Below, one piece after another: positions 1 to 7,731 of a stretch of DNA of 10,118 nucleotides (positions are counted from its first letter, which is position 1; the number at the start of each line of letters is the position of its first letter). Made by a program: the position numbers and the translations under genes. The stretch lies in the NCBI GenBank assembly GCA_964625865.1, contig CAZVEV010000225.1:1-10118 (forward strand). Reading direction: 5' to 3'. This DNA is from CAZVEV01 sp964625865. Lineage in GTDB: Bacteria > Planctomycetota > Phycisphaerae > SM23-33. The notes beneath the pieces were generated by a model that did not search any database, was not told the origin of the DNA, and saw only the letters and a program-made list of their open reading frames with translations.

Positions 1-1491
<1,491 letters not shown>

Positions 1492-1524
1492 GTGTCTCCC
1501 GCATTCCAGGACTCGCGCGGCCGG

Positions 1525-1554
1525 ATGATACCACGGCGACGGGCCGGGCGGCAA
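1525..1554 (-). promoter_or_regulatory. Candidate sigma70-type promoter for the NtrC-like gene
   Basis: On the minus strand TTGCCG (1554-1549) is followed after 18 nt by TATCAT (1530-1525). A start of transcription near 1518 would give a leader of roughly 27 nt before the ATG at 1491, with the GGGAG ribosome site inside it. It lies in the 69-nt gap after the winged-helix gene, so the downstream gene could be transcribed alone as well as from upstream. This rests on sequence match only. Confidence 0.4.
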
Positions 1555-1560
1555 GCTCGG

Positions 1561-2196
1561 TCAGATGATGTCACCTGCCCCGCACCGGGTGGAGAGCTTG
1601 GCAAATCGGTAACCGAGCTTCCTGCTGCTTTCAATGAGTCTGTCGTGACCGAGCGCGGCGGCCAGGGCGTCGCGCAGGCGGAAGATCCTGCTGGTGACCG
1701 CCGTCCGGGTAAGCCTCTTGCAGGCGCGCTGCCCGAGGCGCTTCTGGAGGGACAGGATGGTCTTCCAGCCGACCTTCTGGTCGATCGAGCCGCCAGTTTC
1801 CTCGCACAGGGCCTCGAGCAGGTCGGCCAGCACGCGCGTCAGGTGAAACGCCGGGTAGCCCTTGATCTCCACCTCGGCTGACCCGTCCGGATTCCGTTGG
1901 ATCTCGACGTGCTTGATGCCGGGCAGGGGCTCGCTGCCGATCCGCCTGGTCCGCTTGCCGCCTGCCCCGTCGCCCCCGGCCGAGCCACCGGCACCCTGCC
2001 AGCCCGTCTCGCGGAGGTGCTCGATGATAAGTGACAGTTCATCGCCAATCTCGCTCAGGAGCATTTCGGCCTTGACCACCTTCGCCGAAAGCCGCCGCAT
2101 CGAGACGCGCAGGTTCATCGAGAACCCCGTGCTGCGCGCCTGTCGCGCCGTCGGCGATGAAGCGGGAGTCGGGATGTAGCGTCGCTTGTCCGTCAC
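1561..2196 (-). CDS. Winged-helix DNA-binding protein (OmpR/PhoB C-terminal-like)
   Basis: From the GTG at 2196 this is 211 residues, ending in TGA at 1561. Residues about 27-62 are helical and possibly coiled-coil, then comes a Gly-rich linker (about 65-80). The C-terminal half (about 111-200) resembles the OmpR/PhoB winged helix: a beta stretch before HLTRVLADLLEAL, a recognition-helix-like SRIFRLRDAL (169-178), then the hairpin with KLGYRF (193-198), matching the family's usual GYRF ending. There is no receiver domain, so control by phosphorylation is not indicated. The GTG is preferred because AAAGGA precedes it by about 10 nt and the protein becomes Lys/Arg-rich and family-like only from there. 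An ATG at 2334 (257 residues) or 2118 (185 residues) is possible. The next gene on this strand starts 69 nt downstream, suggesting a shared operon. A role as transcription regulator is inferred. Confidence 0.65.
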   Translation of the reverse strand: MTDKRRYIPTPASSPTARQARSTGFSMNLRVSMRRLSAKVVKAEMLLSEIGDELSLIIEHLRETGWQGAGGSAGGDGAGGKRTRRIGSEPLPGIKHVEIQRNPDGSAEVEIKGYPAFHLTRVLADLLEALCEETGGSIDQKVGWKTILSLQKRLGQRACKRLTRTAVTSRIFRLRDALAAALGHDRLIESSRKLGYRFAKLSTRCGAGDII

Positions 2197-2599
2197 GGCT
2201 GGTCGGTCCTTTGTTCCGCGGCTGTCTGCCGCTCTGAACGATATTACGCCGCCGATCCGGGCGCAGGCGACCACCGAAAGACCAGGCCTCGCCACCACGT
2301 CAACCAGGCGGTTAGTGTGTTGCGCATCGGCCACTCAGACGTCCAAAAACGTCACACACGGCGCGGAAACTCCCCTGATCGCCTGGGGCTTGCCAGCCCG
2401 TCGGCCGATGCACGCGAGCAACAGGACGACCTGGCACTGTGCGCAGAGTATCTGAACAAGTGAGCAGCAGGCGCTGTGAGCAAGGCAACTTGCAGCTAAA
2501 GCACGCCGTTCAGGTTCCGATAAAGCTCAAGGGACGAGGCCGACCGCCCGTCCTCTTGGGAGTGCTTCACCCCGTTGGGTTTATAGGAGTTAGGAGCCT
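2197..2599. other. Divergent intergenic region, 403 nt
   Basis: This separates the minus-strand winged-helix gene from the plus-strand c-di-GMP gene. It holds a sigma28-like promoter (separate entry), a small perfect hairpin GACGT-ccaaaa-ACGTC at 2338-2353, and on the minus strand a -10-like TAATAT (2246-2241) with no convincing -35 element, which could serve the winged-helix gene. In the plus direction one frame stays open until TGA at 2461-2463, but it has no ATG and no recognisable domain. Another hairpin (CAAGGGACG at 2528-2536 with CGTCCTCTTG at 2549-2558, one bulged base) lies in the presumed leader of the downstream gene. Confidence 0.5.
2497..2523 (+). promoter_or_regulatory. Sigma28 (FliA)-like promoter for the HD-GYP/GGDEF gene
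   Basis: TAAAGCAC (2497-2504), an 11-nt spacer, and TCCGATAA (2516-2523) match the enterobacterial FliA consensus TAAAGTTT-N11-GCCGATAA at 12 of 16 defined bases, with exact spacing and the full CCGATAA core. Transcription would begin near 2531, giving a leader of about 70 nt to the GTG at 2600. FliA promoters normally drive late flagellar and motility genes, and c-di-GMP enzymes are common members of that regulon. No flagellar gene is in the window, so regulon membership is inferred from this motif alone. Confidence 0.55.
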
Positions 2600-4474
2600 G
2601 TGAAGGACAGTCGCGACAGCCTTCAGGGACGTCCCGCCGACCAGGCGCGCCCCGCCGAGGACCTGCTGCGCGCCAACGAACAGTTGAGACGAGAACTGGC
2701 GCTGCTCAAAGAGGTTGAGCAGCAGGTCATCTGTCTCAATCGCGAGGTCGAGGACACCCAGCGCGAGGTCATCTTCCGCCTGGCCGAGATCGTGGAAGCC
2801 CGTTCGCGCGAGACCGGCGGACACGTAATGCGCGTGGCGGAACTCAGCCAGTTGCTCGCACTCAAGTGCGGCCTGGCCAGGCGCGAGACGGAACTGCTTC
2901 GCGCGGCGGCCCCCATGCACGACGTGGGCAAGGTCGGCATCCCCGACGCGATTCTCTTCAACCCCGGACGCCTCTCTTCGGAGGAGTTCGAGGTGATGAA
3001 GACCCACACGACCATCGGCTACAAGATGCTCAAGGGCTCGTCCCGCCCCATCCTGACCCACGCCGCCGTCATCGCGTTGCAGCACCACGAGAAGTTCAAC
3101 GGCACGGGGTATCCGCTGGGCCTGAAGGGACAGCAGATCCACATCTTCGGGCGCATCGTCGCCATCGCGGACGTCTTCGACGCCCTCAGCAGCGACCGCA
3201 TCTACCGCAAGGCGTGGGAGATCAAGCGGATTCTCGCCTACTTCGAACGCCAGCGCGGCGAGTGTTTCGATCCGGACCTTCTGGACCTGTTCTTAGGGCA
3301 TTTCGACGACTTCGTGTCCGTCCTGCACGCCTTCCCGACAACGAGGCCGGACCTGAACGGTGACGCCGGGGTGATCGAGCGAGCGACCGATGAGTTCAGG
3401 GACCTGGCGCAACTGACCGGCTGCCGGGACAGCGCGGCCGAGGGCTCCGACGCGTCGGCCGGGGCGCCGGATTCGCGATCAGTCCTCGGTGCCCGGGCGC
3501 GGGGGGCACAACTGGCGGGGGGAGGCGATGCGCGGGACAGCCAGTCCGTCACGCGAATCCTCGTCGCCGACGATGACCCGGCCTCGCGAGAGGCCCTGGA
3601 AGCCACGCTCGACACGTGGGGCTACGACGTGGTGGTCTGCGAGAAGGCCGACCAGGTCGATCTGGTCCTGCGTCAGGAGGGGCCTCCCAAACTGGCCATC
3701 GTCAGTCGCAGCCTGGACGGCAACGCGGGCCTGGACGTCTGCCGCATGATCCGGCGCCGCGAGGGCGACTACGTGTACATCATCCTGCTGGCCGACGCGG
3801 ATCGCGCGGACCAGACGGCCGAGGGCATGTCCGCGGGCGCCGACGCCTGCGTGCACAAACCTATCGGGGAGGAAGAACTTCGCGCCCGCCTCAGCGCCGC
3901 AGAACGTATCCTCACCCTCCAGGACCAACTGCTGTCGACCCAAAGGTCGCTCCGCGAGCAGGCCAGCCACGACGCCCTGACCGGATTGTGGAACCGGCGG
4001 GCCATCCTCAACATCTTCAGGAACGAACTGGACCGTGCCAAACGCGAGGACATCTCGATAGCGGTGATCATGGCCGACCTGGACAAGTTCAAGTCGATCA
4101 ACGACACGTACGGTCACCAGGCCGGCGATATCGTCCTTCGCGAGGCCTCCCAGCGAATGCGCACGGTCACGCGCCCGTACGACATGGTCGGACGCTACGG
4201 GGGCGAGGAGTTCATCGTCATCGTGCCGCGTTGCGACAGCACGTTCGCGGCCTACATTGCCGACCGAATCCGCACCGCCGTTTCGGCCGAACCCGTCTGC
4301 CTCCACGGGCACGAGCGCCAACTGACGGTGAGCCTCGGGGTCGCCGCCATCCGCGGCATCGAGGACACCGACGCCGACGCCCTTGTCAAAGCCGCCGACG
4401 CGGCCCTCTACCGTGCCAAGCACGAGGGGCGCGACCGCGTCTGCGTCGCCGAAATGAAGATCGCGACCCTCTAA
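2600..4474 (+). CDS. HD-GYP - degenerate receiver - GGDEF c-di-GMP turnover protein
   Basis: The 624-residue protein has no signal peptide or membrane segment, so it should be cytoplasmic. Residues 20-55 look like a coiled coil. The HD-GYP phosphodiesterase domain (about 55-235) is intact: ETGGH (71-75), HDVGKVGIPD (107-116), HHEKFNGTGYP (162-172), and the DVFDALSSDRIYRKAW block. A Gly/Ala/Ser/Asp-rich linker (250-316) leads to a receiver fold (about 318-435). This keeps the acidic DDD (324-326) and K420-P421, but Ser369 replaces the phospho-acceptor Asp and Ala398 the conserved Thr/Ser. The GGDEF domain (about 455-620) has GGEEF (534-538) and the inhibitory RxxD site (R525-D528). Both a c-di-GMP-degrading and a synthesising domain therefore look active. 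The receiver cannot be phosphorylated normally and may serve dimerisation or as a partner platform. The GTG start follows TAGGAG closely, and a second AGGAG lies 7 nt further upstream. The gene appears to stand alone, with a hairpin downstream. Confidence 0.92.
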   Translation: MKDSRDSLQGRPADQARPAEDLLRANEQLRRELALLKEVEQQVICLNREVEDTQREVIFRLAEIVEARSRETGGHVMRVAELSQLLALKCGLARRETELLRAAAPMHDVGKVGIPDAILFNPGRLSSEEFEVMKTHTTIGYKMLKGSSRPILTHAAVIALQHHEKFNGTGYPLGLKGQQIHIFGRIVAIADVFDALSSDRIYRKAWEIKRILAYFERQRGECFDPDLLDLFLGHFDDFVSVLHAFPTTRPDLNGDAGVIERATDEFRDLAQLTGCRDSAAEGSDASAGAPDSRSVLGARARGAQLAGGGDARDSQSVTRILVADDDPASREALEATLDTWGYDVVVCEKADQVDLVLRQEGPPKLAIVSRSLDGNAGLDVCRMIRRREGDYVYIILLADADRADQTAEGMSAGADACVHKPIGEEELRARLSAAERILTLQDQLLSTQRSLREQASHDALTGLWNRRAILNIFRNELDRAKREDISIAVIMADLDKFKSINDTYGHQAGDIVLREASQRMRTVTRPYDMVGRYGGEEFIVIVPRCDSTFAAYIADRIRTAVSAEPVCLHGHERQLTVSLGVAAIRGIEDTDADALVKAADAALYRAKHEGRDRVCVAEMKIATL

Positions 4475-4502
4475 CACCTCTCCCCGCTTGGGTGCCTTGG
4501 CT

Positions 4503-4557
4503 TGACGCGATGCGGCAACCACGTATCGCGCGGCCTCGTGGTTGCCGCTTCGCGTCA
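4503..4557 (+). terminator. Long hairpin downstream of the c-di-GMP gene
   Basis: Two 21-nt arms (4503-4523 and 4537-4557) are inverted complements with one mismatch, around a 13-nt loop. The stem contains TGACGCG and GCGGCAACCACG. It starts 29 nt after the stop codon. No T tract follows, so it is not a classic intrinsic terminator. It could be a U-less terminator, an mRNA-stabilising 3' structure or an isolated palindromic repeat. I found no second copy of this stem in the window. Confidence 0.55.
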
Positions 4558-4609
4558 CGCTACGGCACCCGTCATTGCGGACCACAGCGCTTCGAGCCGG
4601 CGCGCAGTG

Positions 4610-4638
4610 TTGGCGCACCGTCTGTGGACATGTATACT
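4610..4638 (+). promoter_or_regulatory. Sigma70-type promoter for tldD-tldE
   Basis: TTGGCG (4610-4615) and TATACT (4633-4638) are separated by exactly 17 nt. Transcription would start near 4645, about 40 nt before the tldD ATG at 4685. With the hairpin just upstream, this suggests that tldD-tldE is transcribed independently of the c-di-GMP gene. Confidence 0.65.
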
Positions 4639-4684
4639 CCGCCGTTCTTCCGAGACATCCTCCTCCGGGCCAGAAGGACACGAT

Positions 4685-6121
4685 ATGCCGCAGACACGTG
4701 AACAACGATTCCGTCGGGCCATGCCCGCCGGCGCGGACTTCTGCTCGATACGATACGTCTGTGAGCGTGACGAGCACCTGGCCGTCCGGCAGGACGTGCC
4801 CCAGCCGACGGGGCGGTCGCGCGACGAGGGGGCCATGGTCACCGTCGTCGCCGGCGGCGGGCTGGGCTATGCGGCCACCAGCGACCTGACCGACGACGGT
4901 CTGGCGCGAGCGGCCAGGCGGGCCCTGTGGTGGGCACGCCAGAGCGACGGGCGCAGCGTGATTGATTTCGGGAAGGTCGCGTGGGCTCGGCCTGACGGCC
5001 AGTACGCCGGGCCGGAGGAGATTCCGTGGGATTCGATCGGCATCAAAGAGAAGTTCGACCTCCTGGTGACGCGCTGCGCGGAGCTTAAGCGTCATGACAG
5101 TATCGTTGACTGGTCGGTGGGGCTGTGGCACACGGCGCAGGAAACGCTGCTGGTGACCAGCGACGGCGGGCAGGCGTGGCAGAAGTTCAGCTACCTCGCG
5201 CCGTCGATGAACGTCACGGCCAACGACGGGGCCCTGACGCAGACGCGCAGCCTCGGCGGACATGCGATGTGTCAGCAGGGCGGCATGGAGATTCTCGACC
5301 GCATCGGCTTCCACACCGACGCGGCGCGGGTGGCCGACCAGGCGGTCGAGTTGCTGTCAGCAGACAACTGCCCCACCGGCACGATGGACATCATTCTCGC
5401 CCCGGACCAGATGGTGCTCCAGATCCACGAGTCGATCGGCCATCCGCTCGAACTCGACCGCATCCTGGGCGACGAGCGGAACTACGCGGGGACGAGTTTC
5501 GTCACCACCGACATGCTGGGCACCTACCGTTACGGGTCGGACCTGCTGAACATCACGTACGATCCGTCGCGGCCTGAGCAGATGGCGTCGTTCGCCTACG
5601 ACGACGAGGGCGACGCGGCCGAGCGAACGTTCATCATCAAGGAGGGCATCCTCCAGCGGGCGTTGGGGGGCACGGTCAGCCGGCAGCGCACGGGCTTGTC
5701 CGGCGTGGCAAACGCCCGCGCGTGCAGTTGGAACCGCCCGCCGGTAGACCGCATGGCGAACCTCAATCTCGAATCGGGCGACTCGACGCTCGATGAGATG
5801 ATCGCCGCCGTCGAAACCGGCGTCTATATGGAGACCAACTGCAGTTGGTCCATCGACGACAGCCGCAACAAGTTCCAGTTCGGCTGCGAGTGGGGACGCC
5901 TGATCGAGGGCGGCAAGCTGACCGGGACCGTGCGGAGCAGCAACTATCGCGGCATCTCCGAGTCATTCTGGCGGAACCTGAAGAGGGTCGGTCGCGACGC
6001 CGACGTGGTGGTGATGGGCACGCCGAACTGCGGCAAGGCCGAGCCCAACCAGTGCATCCGCGTCGCCCACGCCAGCCCCCCATGCCTGTTCACCAACGTC
6101 GAGGTTTTCGGCGGAGCCTGA
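4685..6121 (+). CDS. tldD: TldD, metal-binding subunit of the TldD/TldE protease
   Basis: The 478-residue length is close to the roughly 480 usual for TldD. The active-site helix is HESIGH (248-253), followed by PLELDRILGDE, which matches the family's HExxxH zinc site and its flanks. The third metal ligand is probably Cys449 in the NCGK segment, equivalent to the C-terminal cysteine of E. coli TldD. GGKLTGTVR and the VEVFGG ending are also family-like. Known TldD/TldE complexes are cytoplasmic proteases that thread and cut unfolded peptides; in E. coli they mature microcin B17 and degrade the antitoxin CcdA. No precursor peptide or toxin gene is seen nearby, so the substrate here is unknown and a housekeeping role is as likely. 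The ATG at 4685 is chosen because AAGGA lies 7 nt upstream; the frame is open to 4502, but that part covers the promoter and hairpin. tldE follows 20 nt later. Confidence 0.93.
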   Translation: MPQTREQRFRRAMPAGADFCSIRYVCERDEHLAVRQDVPQPTGRSRDEGAMVTVVAGGGLGYAATSDLTDDGLARAARRALWWARQSDGRSVIDFGKVAWARPDGQYAGPEEIPWDSIGIKEKFDLLVTRCAELKRHDSIVDWSVGLWHTAQETLLVTSDGGQAWQKFSYLAPSMNVTANDGALTQTRSLGGHAMCQQGGMEILDRIGFHTDAARVADQAVELLSADNCPTGTMDIILAPDQMVLQIHESIGHPLELDRILGDERNYAGTSFVTTDMLGTYRYGSDLLNITYDPSRPEQMASFAYDDEGDAAERTFIIKEGILQRALGGTVSRQRTGLSGVANARACSWNRPPVDRMANLNLESGDSTLDEMIAAVETGVYMETNCSWSIDDSRNKFQFGCEWGRLIEGGKLTGTVRSSNYRGISESFWRNLKRVGRDADVVVMGTPNCGKAEPNQCIRVAHASPPCLFTNVEVFGGA

Positions 6122-6141
6122 CCGCCCCCCAGGAGCGTACC

Positions 6142-7464
6142 ATGCAGGATTACTTCTTCAGCCTGACCGAACACCTGACCGCGCGACTGACCGGCGAGGA
6201 GGTCCTCCTGGCCAACTACAGCGGCGAGGAGTCGGACTTCGTCCGCTTCAACACTTCCGCCGTCCGCCAGGCCGGCAGCGTGACGCAGCACTACATGGAC
6301 ATCGAGCTGATCGACGGCGCCCGCCACACCAGCGGCACGGTGACGCTTACGGGCAGTTCGGACGTCGACACGCCGTCCCTGGAGGCCGAACTCGATGCCC
6401 TCCGGGCCAACCTGCCTCACCTGCCCGAAGACCCGTACCTGCTGTACGCCACCGACGCCGTCGACACCGAGCAGGTCGGCGACGACGCCCTGCCGCCGGC
6501 CGACGCGGCGGTCGACGCCGTCCTGGCCGCGGGCAAGGGGCGAGACCTCGTGGGCATCTACGCCGCCGGTCGCATCGCCGCAGGATTCGCCAACTCACTC
6601 GGACAACGGAACTGGTTCACCTCGCACAGCTTCCACATGGACTGGTGCTTCTACCACCAGGCGGACAAAGCCGTCAAGACCAGCTACGCGGGATTCGCCT
6701 GGGACGAGGAAGCATTCGCCGCGAAGGTCACCGGCGCGGTCGATCAACTCGAAATCCTCGCCCGCCCGGCCAAGACGATCGAACCGGGCGGCTATCGCGT
6801 GTTCCTGGCCCCGGCAGCCATGGAAGAAATCGCAAGCATGCTCTGCTGGGGGGGCTTCGGCCTAAAGCAGCATCGGACGAAGAATACCCCCCTGCTGAAA
6901 ATGATCGCCGGCGAGGAGAGCATGGCGCCGGCGGTGACCCTCTGCGAGAACACCCGCGAGGGATTGGCGCCGAACTTCTCGTCAGCCGGGTTCATCAGAC
7001 CCGACGCCGTGATGCTCATCGAGGGCGGACAGTACAAAGACTGTCTCGTCTCGCCGCGGTCGGCGAAGGAATACGACGTGCCCACCACCGGCGCCAGCGC
7101 GTGGGAGCATCCGGCCTCGCTGGACATGGCTGCCGGCCAGATCCTCGCCGACGACGTCCTGCCGCAACTCGAGACCGGCGTCTACGTCAACACGCTGTGG
7201 TACCTGAACTACTCCGACCGCCCGGCCGGGCGGATTACGGGCATGACGCGGTTTGCCACGTTCTGGGTCGAGGACGGTCAGATTGCCGCGCCGCTGAACG
7301 TAATGCGATTCGACGAGACGGTCTACCGCATTCTGGGCGAGAACCTGTTGGGCCTGACGGCCCGGCGCGACTTCCTCCCGAGCAGCCAGACCTACGGCCG
7401 CCGCCACAACGACTCGGCCCGTCTGCCCGGCGCCCTGATCGAGGACTTCCAGTTCACGCTGTGA
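6142..7464 (+). CDS. tldE: TldE (PmbA), partner subunit of TldD
   Basis: The 440-residue protein is near the 450 of E. coli PmbA. It has the TldD/PmbA fold pattern but no HExxxH, as expected for the inactive partner subunit. Recognisable parts are the N-terminal region with YSGEESDFVRFN, the mid-region YRVFLAPAAMEEI and GGFGLKQHRTKNTPLL, and a C-terminal half with LETGVYVNTLWYLNYSDRPAGRITG followed by FWVEDGQIAAPLNVMRFDE, which are typical. The ATG at 6142 has AGGAG 6 nt upstream and lies 20 nt after the tldD stop, so the two are co-transcribed and probably translationally paired. The frame extends upstream inside tldD, but that portion is out-of-frame tldD sequence. The last 20 nt of the gene (7445-7464), including the stop, recur exactly at 7564-7583 beyond a palindromic element. 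Confidence 0.92.
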   Translation: MQDYFFSLTEHLTARLTGEEVLLANYSGEESDFVRFNTSAVRQAGSVTQHYMDIELIDGARHTSGTVTLTGSSDVDTPSLEAELDALRANLPHLPEDPYLLYATDAVDTEQVGDDALPPADAAVDAVLAAGKGRDLVGIYAAGRIAAGFANSLGQRNWFTSHSFHMDWCFYHQADKAVKTSYAGFAWDEEAFAAKVTGAVDQLEILARPAKTIEPGGYRVFLAPAAMEEIASMLCWGGFGLKQHRTKNTPLLKMIAGEESMAPAVTLCENTREGLAPNFSSAGFIRPDAVMLIEGGQYKDCLVSPRSAKEYDVPTTGASAWEHPASLDMAAGQILADDVLPQLETGVYVNTLWYLNYSDRPAGRITGMTRFATFWVEDGQIAAPLNVMRFDETVYRILGENLLGLTARRDFLPSSQTYGRRHNDSARLPGALIEDFQFTL

Positions 7465-7583
7465 CGGTGCGTGACAGGTGAACTTCGTAGGGCGTGCAAC
7501 TTGTTTGCACGCGGAACGGATTGCGCATTCGTTCCGCGTGCAACGAGTTGCACGCCCTACCCCACTTCCAGTTCACGCTGTGA
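7445..7583. repeat. 20-nt direct repeats (tldE 3' end) flanking a palindromic element
   Basis: Positions 7445-7464 and 7564-7583 are identical over 20 nt, beginning ACTTCCAG and ending GCTGTGA; the bases on either side differ. The first copy is the end of tldE including its stop. The 99 nt between them carry the large inverted repeat at 7487-7560. The arrangement resembles a small non-autonomous insertion with duplicated target, or a local duplication of the gene end by slippage. Twenty nt is long for most target-site duplications. Confidence 0.8.
7487..7560. repeat. 74-nt nested palindrome, REP/MITE-like
   Basis: The arms 7487-7518 (32 nt) and 7530-7560 (31 nt) are near-perfect inverted complements, starting GTAGGGCG and ending CGCCCTAC, around an 11-nt loop. 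Each arm is itself a hairpin: GCGTGCAA with TTGCACGC at 7492-7512, and GCGTGCAAC-GA-GTTGCACGC at 7536-7555. A decayed third unit lies at 7609-7631. Two inverted palindromic units around a short spacer is the architecture of REP doublets (BIMEs) and of small MITEs. It may also act as a transcription or mRNA-end structure for tldE. No transposase gene is in the window. Confidence 0.8.
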
Positions 7584-7608
7584 AGGCGGTTGAGTGGTTC
7601 AGTGAGCA

Positions 7609-7631
7609 GCGTGTTCAACTCGTCTGCACGC
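7609..7631. repeat. Decayed third copy of the palindromic unit
   Basis: The sequence GCGTG (7609-7613) to CACGC (7627-7631), with CAACTCGT in the middle, is a diverged version of the GCGTGCAAC...GTTGCACGC unit at 7536-7555. The outer five base pairs still match, but inner bases are substituted. A CCCCAC follows, as CCCTAC follows the intact unit. Confidence 0.55.
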
Positions 7632-7639
7632 CCCACGAC

Positions 7640-7666
7640 TTCCTGTGGTAACACCGCACACAGGAA
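7640..7666. repeat. 8-bp hairpin in the convergent intergenic region
   Basis: TTCCTGTG (7640-7647) pairs with CACAGGAA (7659-7666) across an 11-nt loop. It lies between two copies of an 11-nt direct repeat, GCCCCACGACT, at 7630-7640 and 7670-7680, the second of which forms part of the next hairpin. Confidence 0.5.
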
Positions 7667-7668
7667 CA

Positions 7669-7714
7669 AGCCCCACGACTGCGTCGTGGGGCTCCCCCCG
7701 ACGCCGTCGGGGGG
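7669..7714. terminator. Tandem terminator-like hairpins between convergent genes
   Basis: Two perfect stems lie back to back: AGCCCCACGAC/GTCGTGGGGCT (7669-7679 with 7683-7693, loop TGC) and CCCCCCGAC/GTCGGGGGG (7694-7702 with 7706-7714, loop GCC). Both share the CGAC-NNN-GTCG tip with a C-rich ascending arm. CTTT follows on the plus strand, and a short T-containing stretch (TTGTT) follows the first stem on the minus strand. Their place between tldE and the convergent peptidase gene suggests bidirectional termination, although T tracts are poor. Confidence 0.65.
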
Positions 7715-7731
7715 CTTTGGGTTGCGTCGTC

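Noticed and set aside
2221..2463. Plus-strand open stretch ending DLALCAEYLNK, with an IGHSDV segment reminiscent of a tyrosine recombinase C-terminus
   Set aside because: There is no ATG in frame, none of the catalytic Arg/His/Tyr context, and the similarity is a few residues. A decayed integrase remnant cannot be excluded but is not supported.
2528..2599. Possible c-di-GMP riboswitch in the leader of the c-di-GMP gene
   Set aside because: The 70-nt leader has only a small hairpin and lacks the GEMM-type three-helix arrangement that I would expect.
3479..5314. 611-residue open frame on the minus strand opposite the GGDEF and tldD genes
   Set aside because: It is antisense to two strongly supported genes, spans their intergenic promoter, and its product shows no recognisable domain. 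Long antisense frames are expected in GC-rich codon usage.
5845..6141. Upstream extension of the tldE frame inside tldD
   Set aside because: It is tldD coding sequence read in another frame. AGGAG and the family-like N-terminus place the tldE start at 6142.
4685..7464. RiPP biosynthesis cluster around tldD-tldE
   Set aside because: No precursor peptide, cyclodehydratase, radical SAM enzyme or exporter is present within the window.
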